A DNA stretch of 64,000 bases from Spongilla lacustris (taxonomy: Eukaryota; Porifera; Demospongiae; Spongillida; Spongillidae). Shown in pieces: positions 10,573-21,928 of the stretch (the first letter of the stretch is position 1; the number at the start of each line of letters is the position of its first letter). The stretch is taken from positions 4,729,645-4,793,644 of the forward strand of contig OX442431.1 in NCBI GenBank assembly GCA_949361645.1, given 5' to 3'. A program made the position numbers and the translations under genes. The notes below the pieces were generated by a model that ran no database searches, was not told where the DNA came from, and worked only from the letters and a program-made list of their open reading frames with translations.

Positions 10573-10817
10573 TGTAATAACTCAACACACACACAGTTAT
10601 ACAAGTACAGCATATACAACACCATACACGGAATGGCCAAGTCCAGAAGAGTGGGAGTGACGGGTAGAGCCTCAATAGTTCAGCTATCTAACTCCGGGTT
10701 GCCAACTGAACCGTACTTACAATTCCAGCGCTTAAAAGAGTCTGCCTCACGTGCCTGTTAGTCTAGAAGGTTCTATTGCAGCCCCATAGTCTGCTGTTAA
10801 TAATCAATTACTATACA
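10573..10817 (-). repeat. 5' LTR of the gypsy element
   Basis: 245 bp, almost identical to 5553-5801. It starts TGTATAGTAATTG on the element's strand. Promoter and polyadenylation signals are expected here by family but were not pinpointed. Confidence 0.9.
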
Positions 10818-10935
10818 CATGCATGCACCCGCTTTTGCATGTTCAGGGTACCGGACTCGCGGGAGGACCTCTTTTCGTGAGTTTTTCTACCATTCACAAC
10901 TTTAACCTGGTACAAGCTAGAAAAACATAGCTGCA

Positions 10936-11275
10936 TGATGTGTAAGAAGGGAACATGGTTGACATGTATAAGTATAGGGATCATGGTTGACATATATGTA
11001 TAGGGAACATGGTTGACATGTAAGTGTATAAGGAACATGGTTGACGTGTAAGAAGGGAACAAGGGAACATGGTTGACATGTAAGTATAGGGAACATGGTT
11101 GACGTGTAAGAAGGGAACAAGGGAACATGCATGGTTGACATGTAAGTATAGGGAACATGGTTGACATGTAAGTATAGGGAACATGGTTGACATGTAAGTA
11201 TAGGGAACATGGTTGACATGTAACAGGGAACATGGCTGATGTGTAAGAAGGGAACATGGTTGATATGTAAGAAGG
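10936..11275. repeat. Minisatellite, unit around GGGAACATGGTTGACATGTAAG
   Basis: About a dozen tandem copies of a roughly 22-27 bp unit with variable spacers. Long minus-strand reading frames here are artefacts of the repeat. Confidence 0.85.
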
Positions 11276-11290
11276 AAGTTAAATACATAG

Positions 11291-11836
11291 TGAATACTAG
11301 TAATCATAATTAGTCGTTCCACTCAACCAATTAATCATTTCATTAATTTAATTTCTATCCGGCATCCATATTGATGGGGTGCACTTGCGTTACTAGCGCT
11401 TACCAAGTTTGGATTTGAAAACACCCGAGGTAGCGTCATGTAACAATGCAGTGACGTTCGGCTGACCTACATGTAAATAAGAAATAATAATATTGATTCA
11501 CTACGGAGTCCTATCGTTACGTTATTACAATTTGCAAGGCTCGATATAAAATGAACTGGGACAACGTAGTTGGTTTGCAAGACTACAACACTGAGAAAGT
11601 CTGGAAGCAAGTAAATATTACGTATATCTGAATCAAATCTATCACTAAGCAAGTATGCTATGGTTACAGATGTGTAGGGCCCAAAGAGTGTGTCCAATAT
11701 AAATTCAGCGTACTTTAAAATTTAAATACGTATTGCCTACGCCTATGGGTGTTGCAAAGCGGCTGGGGGCCTGGGGCTCAGCCCCAGACCCCGATGGATG
11801 AGCTCTTAGCGATCCCATAGAGGTGGGGTGGGTTGC

Positions 11837-11878
<42 letters not shown>

Positions 11879-11925
11879 CCCCGCCCTACAATAAAATCCT
11901 TGACTGGGACTAGTAGTTCACTCGT
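11291..11925. other. Intergenic stretch with a dispersed repeat and a poly-C run
   Basis: 11750-11820 carries GGCTGGGGGCCTGGGGCTCAG and what follows, similar to the reverse complement of about 18790-18915. A C tract of about 45 bases follows (11839-11884). The rest shows no coding signal. Confidence 0.45.
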
Positions 11926-12195
11926 CTCCAGTCCCACTTACGTCGTATTAATAACAAAATGCGCGTGTGACGTTACTGCTGTGCGCGCAACATCTTCTGT
12001 CCCTGCGTATAAATGTTTGTATGATGTGATAGGTATGCGACCCATGGGGGGAGGGAGGGGGAGGGACACGATTTGGCGAAGTTAACTATACATGTATACA
12101 TGTATATGTACACAAAATGCAACTGCATGCAAGTATCTAAAGTTTATCCAAGCTATTTCTAACACACATAGTTGCACTGAGTTTATAGACCTTAG

Positions 12196-13821
12196 CTAAA
12201 AAATACGTCGAACAAAGTCTTTGAATTTTTGCCACCAAGATCGTTTCAGGGCTTGCTTTGTCTGTTCATGATCTAAACAGATCTTTGTGTCATCCTCTAC
12301 TTGCACATCTTCGTATTTAATTTGATCCATTTTTTTTTGTTCCATTTTTTCTTGTTCCATTTCTTCTTGTTCTTTTTCTTCTTGTTCTTTTTCTTCTTGT
12401 TCTTTTATTTTCCTCCTATGTTCAGCTTCAGTTTGTTTCCTTTCAACTTCTTTTATCCTTTCTTCATCTATCTGTTGCACTCGTACCTTTTCTCTCTTCT
12501 GTTCTTCCTTTATCCTTTCTTTCTCCTGTTCTTCTTCTCTACTTTTCCTTTCCGCTTCATGCCACTTCCTTGTTTCATAATCTGTCCTAAGCTTCGCTAA
12601 TCTTTGATTTTCTGCAGTACTTGCTCTGATTCTTTGTGCTTCCCCATCTCTTTTGTCTTCCATTAATTTTACCTGCTTTTTCCTTTCCTCTTCTTTTCTT
12701 TTATCTTCTTGTTCAGCCTCTCTTTTTTTCCTCTCATTTTCCGCTTTTCTTTTTTCCTCTTTTTCTTCATCCGCCCTTTTCTTAGCTTTATCATCTGCCT
12801 CCTTTTTCCTCTGTTTCTCGTCTGCTTTCCGTTTCCTCTCTTCCTCTAATTCTATTGTTTTCTTATCTCGCTCTACTTTGTGCCTCATTTGTATCTCTTG
12901 TTCTCTTTCACTCTTTTCTTTCTCCATTCGTTCTTTCTCCTCTTTTTGTCTCATCACTGCATATGCCCTTGAAGTACTACCCGATTTTTTTAGATATCGT
13001 AATTCCTGCTCAGTTTTGCTTGCTTGAGTACCTTTCTTCTCTTCCTCTTCAAGTTCTGCAACAGCATCTTGATCTAGTACATATCGACCGCTGGAAAAAG
13101 TGGCTTGCATAAATGCCAAATATGAATCACACGATTTCATTCGAGTTAAGCATGTTACCCAAAGTTCAGCAAGGTAATCCGCACCCTTTTTTTGTATGCC
13201 GCAGCGTGCAGATACATACACAAGCTTTCGTGTTTTCTTGTAACCAGCTGCAACAAATGGTACTGCTGAGAATACAGCGGGTGAAACATTGCACTGGTTC
13301 AAGCACTTGCGAGTTTCTTCAACATAGGCCACAAATCTTCCCTGCATCTTAGGTTCCCAATTATCTTCATTCTCCTTGAGATCATTTTGCAGTTTGTTAG
13401 CTCTCGTGAATACCACTATAACTTTCTCCCAAAACGCATTCCCAAATTTTTTGCTTAGCATTTCGATGGCTTTGTTTTCTTGAGGTAACCATCTCTCTGC
13501 ATTAAAATCAATACAGTACAAAACCAATTCGACGGAATTGTAGCACGTGCTCATCTTTTCAATGTACTGATCATCGTTTTCTGTACCGTCTTGAAGCCCT
13601 GGAGAATCGTATATTGTAATCCGCACACCATGTATTCTCCTATGCACCGCCTGCACATCGTCGGTAACATGGCCAAGCCCTGTACCCTCTCCTGGTCCTC
13701 CTGTACGACAGACGTTTGCACCGAAAATTTCATTGATCAAAGAGGATTTTCCGATTCCCGTCCTACCGCAGACGAGGATAGTTATTAATGGTTCGCTTGC
13801 TGGCATCGTTTTCTCTCCCAT
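12196..13821 (-). CDS. AIG1/GIMAP-like GTPase with C-terminal coiled coil (541 aa, intronless)
   Basis: The N-terminal half is a P-loop GTPase of the AIG1/TOC34-like group. It has the G1 loop GRTGIGKSS (residues 19-27), a G3 box DSPG (72-75), and a G4-position TRAN (139-142) in place of the classical T/NKxD. A long Lys/Glu/Arg-rich region from about residue 260 to 515 is predicted coiled coil. The end WWQKFKDFVRRIF is short, basic and aromatic and might contact membrane. The start at 13821 (MGEKTMP) is the first ATG in frame; a second Met lies at codon 6. Family members in animals and plants oligomerise on membranes and often act in immunity or survival; that role is inference here. The gene lacks introns and has a broken neighbour copy at 3057-5176, so it is part of a local duplication. 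Confidence 0.85.
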   Translation of the reverse strand: MGEKTMPASEPLITILVCGRTGIGKSSLINEIFGANVCRTGGPGEGTGLGHVTDDVQAVHRRIHGVRITIYDSPGLQDGTENDDQYIEKMSTCYNSVELVLYCIDFNAERWLPQENKAIEMLSKKFGNAFWEKVIVVFTRANKLQNDLKENEDNWEPKMQGRFVAYVEETRKCLNQCNVSPAVFSAVPFVAAGYKKTRKLVYVSARCGIQKKGADYLAELWVTCLTRMKSCDSYLAFMQATFSSGRYVLDQDAVAELEEEEKKGTQASKTEQELRYLKKSGSTSRAYAVMRQKEEKERMEKEKSEREQEIQMRHKVERDKKTIELEEERKRKADEKQRKKEADDKAKKRADEEKEEKRKAENERKKREAEQEDKRKEEERKKQVKLMEDKRDGEAQRIRASTAENQRLAKLRTDYETRKWHEAERKSREEEQEKERIKEEQKREKVRVQQIDEERIKEVERKQTEAEHRRKIKEQEEKEQEEKEQEEMEQEKMEQKKMDQIKYEDVQVEDDTKICLDHEQTKQALKRSWWQKFKDFVRRIF

Positions 13822-13859
13822 TTGTGTAGAGCTAGACTAGACTGAATACTTCCAATAAA

Positions 13860-15084
13860 AGGACTTCGTACATATATATATAATAATAATAATAATAATA
13901 ACATATATCAGTTATTATAGCTGTATAAATGCTTATCTATAGCTAAATGCAGATGTACTGACTAGACTGTCATTCGGAATATATAACCGTTGTACTCTAT
14001 ATTGTTTCCCTGCATTGATGCATCTGTCTCATTCACAATGCAAGCAAATTGAGGCCGCCAAACGACGATTACATGCAGAGATATTAGACTCCAGAGTCCT
14101 CCCAAGCTCGGTACCCTGAACAAAAGCGCGGGCGTCTGCTCTTCAGTGCTTATAGCATGCTAATTAATGTAGAATGGCTACATGGCTGCCAGAGCAATGC
14201 ATAGATGTTTCACTATGTATGATTAATGCAGGCAAACTGTTCAACAGTTCAAAGGATCCCGGCATGCTTAAGCTTTTTTCCCACCGTAATGCATTTATAT
14301 GGAGGGTCCAAGTGAAGTCTTCAGTAACTTTTAGATTGAACTAAACTGGCGCTTCTTGTTCTATGCATGAAACATTTATAAACACTGTCACATGGGATAG
14401 TCACCCAACCTGTTTGAATTTGAAGTTTTGCACGTGTCCTGATAAATTAAAAAATTCAATGCATGCTGTCATGCCTCTGCAGGCAACTATGTTTGGAACA
14501 GGTCCTACGGAGAAGATCTGTAACGGTATATGCACACCTGCATGAATACATGCAGCACAAAAAGTGAAATGTAACACAAGGCTATATAGGATGTACTCAC
14601 CTGAAGAGGAAGTATGGGTGTAGAAGGAATTGAAACTGTAAATTAAGATTGTTTCCTCTTCATCACTTCATCGATGAAGTTACGGGTACTGGATCAAGAG
14701 CTACTGGTCCAGTTTCTAAACAATGGGAAAAGCAACGGAGAGTAATCACAACTCTCTCTCCCCCCCTCCCCCCCAATAACCAGGTCAAGAAAAAAAAATA
14801 CATTACTACCAGTGGAATCTTCACTCTTCACTGGAAGACACTTTGCGGGTCTATGTTTTGTTGGACAGTACAACCAAAACGTGTGGCCTTTCCTGTTATA
14901 CAATCCTTATAGAGGTACATGTAAGTATAAACCCATGCAAAGAGATTGGGAACTTGCATTGTGGGAATGGTTAACGCTGTCAATACAGCCTTCATAGAAT
15001 AAATCCCTATATAGTAATGTTCAGTGTAAGATCACCCGTTTTGAGAGCTTAGTTACTTAGCAAATGGTTATATACTACCATGCG
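13860..15084. other. Upstream flank of the intact GTPase gene, no other gene seen
   Basis: 13870-13910 is an AT microsatellite. 13930-14110 matches the flank of the duplicate locus. 14093-14200 matches, inverted, the sequence that flanks the LTR insertion (5526-5552 joined to 10818-10870). From 14210 on I recognise nothing; the reading frames are short and motif-free. Confidence 0.4.
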
Positions 15085-15288
15085 TCAGTGGCGGATCCAG
15101 GGGGGGGGGGGGGGGGGGGGGGGGTCTAAGGGGTCTAAAGACCCCCCCCCCCCCCCCCCGACCAGTTATGAATAAATTAACTTATGAATAATTAATTACA
15201 TGATTGACGAGTTGAAAAACGAAGCGTTTAGTGAACGCGAGTGAACTGTTTAGCGAGTTAGCATTCGACCCAAAGTGTGTGTGAGTGT

Positions 15289-15319
<31 letters not shown>

Positions 15320-16361
15320 TCTAAAGCCAAGGCCCTCCAAGTGTGCAGTATTTAATTAGTATTGCTGCTACGCGGATGGAATGGTGTAAGCGATCAAAGG
15401 AAACAGGTAGAGCTAAATCAAGTAGGTATATAATACTATTAAAGGTAAAACGTGTGTGTCATTTAGACCAGAATACGGTCACAATGGCTTTGCGTAGAGT
15501 TTTCTATTCGCTATCCTTATCCACGTTGACTCACGCAGGCTTCTATATTAATCAATTCAAATATTGCGCTTGCTAGCTATCAATATATTGAATCATTGAT
15601 ATTTGATACATGGATTGGAAACCTCTCACGTGATCATTAGGACTCGTACAACATTTATTTGCAATCCGCGTTTCGCTTTTTCGGTGCGTGGGCGTACAGC
15701 TACCCTAGCTTTTTGAGCCTTTTCTAGCACTTAACGCGTGTTTAACTGGTAAGAAGTGTTCGTATAAGTTAGTTGTCAATCTGTATACAACCAGAGCGTT
15801 GATTATAGTTAATAGACGGCTTGAAGGCTTTGTGCGACTGTATCGTGAGTATGGTAAGTCGTATAGGAACCATCTAAGCAGTTTCAGATACTTCACTACG
15901 AAAGCTATGAGGTTGACTAACCTACATGTATCTGTAGCGTGTAGTTCCTAGCTAGTCTGACGTAGCCATACCCTCGCGCTTTGCCAAATCGGTTCTGATT
16001 ACTTCCAATATATTAAAAGTTATTAAGGTTACCTTACGTTACGAGGAATGCGAGGAATGCAATTATGTTACGGCACAAGTGTACGATAGAAAGACGTACT
16101 GCGGCACATGCAGGGGCGGCGGAGCAGGGGGGCTGGGGGGGCTATTNNNNNNNNNNNNNNNNNNNNNNNNNNNNNNNNNNNNNNNNNNNNNNNNNNNNNN
16201 NNNNNNNNNNNNNNNNNNNNNNNNNNNNNNNNNNNNNNNNNNNNNNNNNNNNNNNNNNNNNNNNNNNNNNNNNNNNNNNNNNNNNNNNNNNNNNNNNNNN
16301 NNNNNNNNNNNNNNNNNNNNNNNNNNNNNNNNNNNNNNNNNNNNNNCTGGATCCGCCCCTG
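15085..16361. mobile_element. G/C-tract hAT-type element ends flanking an assembly gap
   Basis: CAGTGGCGGATCCAGG followed by a long G run (15085-15124) and CTGGATCCGCCCCTG (16347-16361) are inverted relatives. They resemble end motifs of hAT-type elements seen again at 59427 and 60638. A third related start, CAGGGGCGGCGGAGCAGGGGGG, lies at 16109. The TG/G-rich tract at 15277-15320 and the N gap lie inside. No matching 8-bp target duplication was found, so it may be nested or composite. Confidence 0.4.
16147..16346. other. Assembly gap (200 N)
   Basis: Undetermined bases. The round length suggests a placeholder, and it falls in a G-tract element end that is hard to sequence. Confidence 0.99.
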
Positions 16362-16531
16362 TAGTCAGCTATGACATAGGTACTATTTTTGGCGTTCTAA
16401 GGGGCTCAGAAAAGTGGAGTTCCGCACAATTGACACCCCCATTTACTTACCACTGATACGTACTAGTATGCAGGTTTAAAACTTTAGGAGGTGCAACATG
16501 AAGTATGAGAAGTACGTTCAGTCGGATGCCT

Positions 16532-17778
16532 TTAATCATAGATTGACCGTGCGTTTGTGACTTAAGTCATATGACTTAAGTCACAAATCACTAATTATAT
16601 TCATGTGGTCTTTCAAAACTGAGCTACCTTCATGTGGTGGATTGTGTAAACTGATAGGTACAGCTACAAATCAGTGAATATATACATATACATGTAGAAT
16701 GTGAGCAGCTGAATGTGTATGCAAGGCACTATATTTACACTGCAGCATCTGCAATATGCTTTACTAGACAAGTGCTTTGATCGCAGTCCACATAGAGCCA
16801 CGATTATTCCATTTGATGCATCTGAGCAAACACTGCAACAGTTCTTGCAGGGGCTCCTACAAACACTGCATAGTCTACTTGCATAAGTAGCAGTGCACAG
16901 TTCAGAATCCTTGTTGTATAATGGAAGAGACTTTAGTGGTACAAAATTATGTATCATTTTCACTTTCGAGCCTTGTACGATGGTTAGCCTGTGTGCCTAT
17001 GCTTATCTGCATTAGCAAGGCTTTGGCAACAGCCGGAGTGGCTCAGCATACTGCTTCCTGGGTGGAACTTCTTGTACAAGAGGTATGCATCAGTTTTCAC
17101 AATCTCAAGAACTGTTGCCACAACACGGTTTGTCCAAGACTGGGTTCGCCATGCTGTTTCCAGTGCCAGCCTCCTTGACGCATCTGATTGTTGATGTCTA
17201 TAATCGATGCTGCATCAAAATAGGATTCAACAATCTTCTTTCGCTTGACAGTTTTGTTAAATACTTCCGTCTGTCCTACCTCCTCCCCATCTTCACTTTT
17301 CTCCCAATCCCTTGGACTTCTTCGACCACCCCATCCAGTTCTTTTGTTGCAGACAGCCTTCCAAACCTTTGCTTTGCTGGCTTTTTCCCCAGAACCTTGA
17401 TTGCACTACACGATACACGATTACCAACCGAAAATGGCATTATAGTAGGAGATGCGCAAAACTAACGACGGCAGCAGACGCTTTTTATATGTACGTAAAA
17501 ATTAAACAGAAACTGTCCTGTGCGGTTGAAAGTGCAGTGCAATCCCTATCCTATTCATAAAGTTCAAGCGTCATGAAAGGAAAACGCTGCAAGCGTCATA
17601 AAGGGAAAAAGTTGCAAGCGTCATGAAAGAAAAAATTCCTAGCTAGCTGTACCGATCAGTTTACACAATCCACCACATGAAGGTAGCTAAGTTTTGAAAG
17701 GCCACATGAATATAATTAGTGATTTGTGACTTAAGTCATATGACTTAAGTCACAAACGCACGGTCAATCTATGATTAA
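16532..17778 (-). mobile_element. piggyBac-type transposon relic with long inverted termini
   Basis: Two arms of about 115-120 bp (16532-16650 and 17655-17778) are inverted copies. Both are bounded by TTAA, the piggyBac target site. Each arm contains a perfect 28-bp palindrome built from two GACTTAAGTC blocks, at about 16557-16584 and 17727-17754. The interior carries transposase fragments on the minus strand. The interior is only about 1 kb, so much of the transposase is missing. Confidence 0.75.
16755..17390 (-). pseudogene. piggyBac transposase fragments (DDE_Tnp_1_7-like)
   Basis: From about 17376 the frame reads a piggyBac-like stretch with VESYFDAASIIDINNQMRQGG. After a one-base shift near 17170 it continues LALETAWRTQSW and VVATVLEIVKTDAYLLYKKF to about 17045. 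A separate frame at 16755-16880 carries a Cys-rich tail (CSVCRSPCKNCCSVC ... CSDASNG style spacing) like the C-terminal zinc region of PGBD proteins. The N-terminal half is absent. Family assignment is from remembered motif order; the copy cannot encode an active enzyme. Confidence 0.7.
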
Positions 17779-20328
17779 CAGCACAACGTGGAGTTCATGG
17801 CGCCACAGAATAGAAAAGGGTGTGACCATCTTGCAAGCCACTATGAAGTGACTGGGGAATCGTGCTAGTCCCCAGTCACGTCATAGTACTGTTGTAGTCT
17901 CGCAAGCCAGACGTACTTCGACGTACGCAGGAGCCGCTCATTGTACAGGTGAGATGTGTCAGCAGCCATTAGTCTGCTGGGCCTGTGTTTTGCTTTGTTG
18001 AAAATCAATGTGTGTATTGGAAAGGGCTCTCTGCATAATAATATCAGTTTCACTGTGGACCCTTTCAGCTATGCCTATGGGACCATCACAGTATGTACAG
18101 CATACTTTCTTAGTCAAGGGCAGCTTTGGACACACCATATAAGGTGTGCTAAATAGGACTGCCTTAATGCACCTCTTCTCCATATGTGCATCTTCCACCC
18201 TCTCCCTCCCCTTCATCCCTCCGGCTCCTTCCCCTTTCTCTCTCTTTCATCCCTTTCCCCTTCATCCTACTCCCTCACTCCCTTCTTCCCACCTTCTATT
18301 CCTAGGTAACTAGAAATTTAGGGGCGCAATTTATACTTCCATTTGCACTTTCACTGATGTGTCCTGGCTCTGCCATGTTTCTATTGCTACTTGTGGTAGC
18401 AAGTAGGATACATGTGTAGAATTTGTGCCATGCATTTCATGAATATAAGTACAGAAACACTAATACAGTAGTTTTTTGTTGCTATAATGAAAACTTGACA
18501 TGAGAGTTACGATCCATGGGTTTGGTTTTGCAATGGCTGGATTTTACCATATGTGTTGTCTTTGTATATACTGTAGAGTAGGTGTATTAAGCCCCACCCC
18601 CACCCCCACCCCCACCCCCACCAAAAATGCTTGTGTTTGAACTAGCATATTGCCATAATCTTGAGCGGTGTTGCTCGCTGTTCTTCAAAATCTTGTTAAG
18701 AGTACCATTTCATTCCAGAAATATTGAAACAGGTACGTGCTATCATGTTATGATGATACGCTCGTTGACAATTAACATTACATGACAGGGCTGGTGGAAG
18801 CTTTTTAGGATTGGACTGGTGAGGGGGTGGGGGGGGGGGGGCAGAACTTCCAAGCAAGAGGGTATGCCAAGTAAGCTTCCCCATCAGGGTCTGGGGCTCT
18901 GCCCCAGCCACTTTGCAGTCACAAAACATAGCATAATTGCGTATAAATATGCTAAAAATTGATAGAAAGTAAATACGACAAGGCATATATGCATGTAGAT
19001 TATTGGCATTATTACTTTACTATAATATATTATATATGTACAAAACAACAGCAAAATTTAGCACCTCAATAGCTTTGCAATGCCTTGCAAACAAATTTAA
19101 ATGCTTGGTACATCTCAAGAATTTGCTTTCGTTGTACGCTTTTAAACACATGTGGCAAAATGCCGAATTATAATGCAACCGTGGGTATCTAGGACACCAA
19201 TCTGCCCTTTATGACCTTCTGAATTCTTTGTGCTACCAAATACACGCTTTGGAAAAGCAAATTGCATGGGAGGATGAAACTTTTCGGGAACATTTGCAGC
19301 CATCAATAAATAGAATGGTATTGCAGCTACATGCTTTGTAATGACTAAACTACTAGACTAGTACTTACAATAATTAATCAGTTAGAAAACGGGTATGGTT
19401 GGGTACAAGTATTGGTCCGGCGGCCGCTGGACCTGCCAGACTGGTTCTGCCAGCCCTGCATGGACTGGAAACCTGCATTACATTGAACTCACATATAAAA
19501 TTTTGTCACCATCCTCGTTTTGCCTCGTACCCCAACCAAGACGCAAAACTTAGGACTACTAATCTTTTGTGTGTTTGATATGTAACACTGTTTATCATAT
19601 CTCCAATCCCTTGTTTCTTTCATTTTCACCAATTGTTGCCATCACATAATCTATACCACCAACCTTCTCAGAGAGAATTGTATTTTTAACAAGAAGCAAA
19701 GTGGGCACTATCACAGCTAGCCTCTCGCTTGGCCACATGTCAGAACTGCCCAAAGTCTGCAGCTGTCACAGCCTTATATCAGAGGTTGAGCATGACCCTT
19801 GTTAGGGCAAATGTGAGGGCTCTTCTTTCAAGGGCCATCTCAGATGCAGGCTACTGATATACTATTTAGTCTAGGTGGTAGGTAATGTAACATTATGTGC
19901 TTGGTTATCTGTATTGTACAAGTGTAATATCTTATTTAACAAGATATTCTTTCTGAGAACATTAGTGATATAACAAATCCTATATGACAGTTACATTGTA
20001 TTACCATAACTCTTGATTCTATTTTGTTCTGGCTTACTGAGGTCAGAGAAAAACTAGCTTCATACTGGTATGCCTACATGGGCTGGGGTGGTGTTTGCTG
20101 CAATGGTTGGCATAACAACAGATGACAAGATTGGATACCTCTTATGTTGTTACATTGACCTTGGATAAATGTGCTTACATGTACATGTATGGATTTAGTT
20201 TGCAGGTTGAGAAAAAGTTGGAAGGCGGGACTCTGGTTAGTTGACCATTAAATTCTAGTGGTATTGATTTAGGTACTAAATACACAATGTTTGAAGTTAT
20301 ATATTTGATGTGCTCTTTTCTGAACCTG

Positions 20329-20381
<53 letters not shown>

Positions 20382-21928
20382 ATGTGTGTAAGTCTTACCA
20401 ATCTGCTGTAGATGGTGCAGTCCAGAGTGTCAGTCAGGTTTGTTGTGAGCAAAGCACAGGAGGCCTTGAGGCATAACCCTTCCACCATTATTGGCAGTGC
20501 TACAGTACCGCCCACGTGAGTTGAAGAACACCTGCACATGTGCTTACATGTGAGTTGCTATGCCGAGTGGTCCCTCGCGAGTACCCACATGCACACACAC
20601 AAAGCACATGTGAGTATGGGAGGTGATTAATGCCATAACTACGAGCACACAATCTTGTGCAGCACAGCCACCGATAACGCAATGCAGTGATTGACTTCCA
20701 GTGCATTCCCAGATCACAATGGTAAAAAAATCGATATACCGGGTGTCCATTAATTAATGCAACTCTTTTAAATCACTATAGTCAGAATTAAAGCTAACTA
20801 ACCATTTGATTTTTTGAACATATGTTACAGTACTTAGGCAAATACTACTAGTTCAATTATTCTAAATTATATCAAAACCCTTGATTATTAAAATATTCAA
20901 AACCCTTGATTATCAAAATTAAGGTTAGCGATAAGTGATTCAATAAGTAATGGAAGATCTGAATATGCAGTGGTGCAGCATTGATTTCAAGTTATTGAGT
21001 TCAATAGTAAGTTACTTTCATTTGAATATGAACTAGTAAAATGCCAAATGAAATTTCATACTTTTTCAAACTTCCATCAAAGTTTATCTGCAGTTTATAA
21101 ATCTCGCACTTAGTAAAAAGTTCTCATACATTATTGCGTTACATTAATTGGTTGCAAGTTATTTGATTTTATTTCTTGAATTAGGTAATGAAATTTTAAT
21201 TATATGGTTCGTATTTGCCTCATTTAGAGTAATAATCCCATTAAGGAATTCTTTTAAAAGCGTTGCATTAGTGCTAAATAGATCCACAATGGTTTTAGAA
21301 CTTACATGTCTACGGATTACCAGCATTGCTAGGTGTGTCATGATTAAAAGGAAGGGAACAAGATATAAACGATGATACGAATTTTTTATAGAACTATTTT
21401 TATCATCGTTGATATCTTGTTTACTTCCTTTGTACACCACCATTGCCTTCAAATCCTATATACCACCAACTTTCTCAGAGAGAATGTTTTTTATTTCGTG
21501 TTGAAATAACAATATGTATGCGCGCGCATGCGTCCGCGCCGTTTCCATGTTGAAGCGTCACTAGTTCGGATTGAATCGTGAGTAAGGCTGCTGTATTTTA
21601 CGCAGAAGTTTGAGAGAGTATTTAGAAAGGTAATCAGTGGCGGGGTCGAGGTCATTTGTGCCACATGTAAACTGCCCGTTGTATGTCTCATTATTTGCTT
21701 CTAGTCTTCAGATGGTTTATAGTTTGTAGCGCCGCGAACGAGCTAGCATCGTTTTCATTTAGTTCTAGCTGACAACACAACTACATGTAGTCTGACCATG
21801 CACGCAGAGATAATGATCCTACTCACGTTTTTAACACGCTGTGGTGTGTGCATTTGATTTATTTCGATATTTGATCTATTTATTTCAGCTCGCTGACTGA
21901 AAATTTGTTTTCTGTTGTCGAAATACAG
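17779..21928. other. Gene-poor intergenic region with simple repeats and dispersed repeats
   Basis: Contains a CCCCCA tract (18592-18622), a dispersed repeat around 18790-18915 that is an inverted relative of 11750-11880, and a TG microsatellite (20331-20380). A roughly 50-bp motif around ACCAACxTTCTCAGAGAGAAT occurs at 19650-19680 and again at 21460-21487. No reading frame above about 100 codons has recognisable content. Confidence 0.4.

Larger units (their letters stand above)
5553..10817 (-). mobile_element. Ty3/gypsy-type LTR retrotransposon with damaged coding region
   Basis: A 5265-bp element on the minus strand, bounded by direct terminal repeats (5553-5801 and 10573-10817) that start TGT and end ACA. 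A perfect 5-bp target duplication CATGC lies at 5548-5552 and 10818-10822. Gag, protease, reverse transcriptase, RNase H and integrase occur in that order, with integrase last, which places it in Ty3/gypsy. The LTRs differ by only a few substitutions and small indels, so insertion is fairly recent. The coding region is nevertheless broken in gag, protease and the protease-pol junction, and an approximately 800-bp segment interrupts protease. Confidence 0.92.

Noticed and set aside
16065..16456. Frames spanning the N gap
   Set aside because: They consist mostly of undetermined residues and carry no information.
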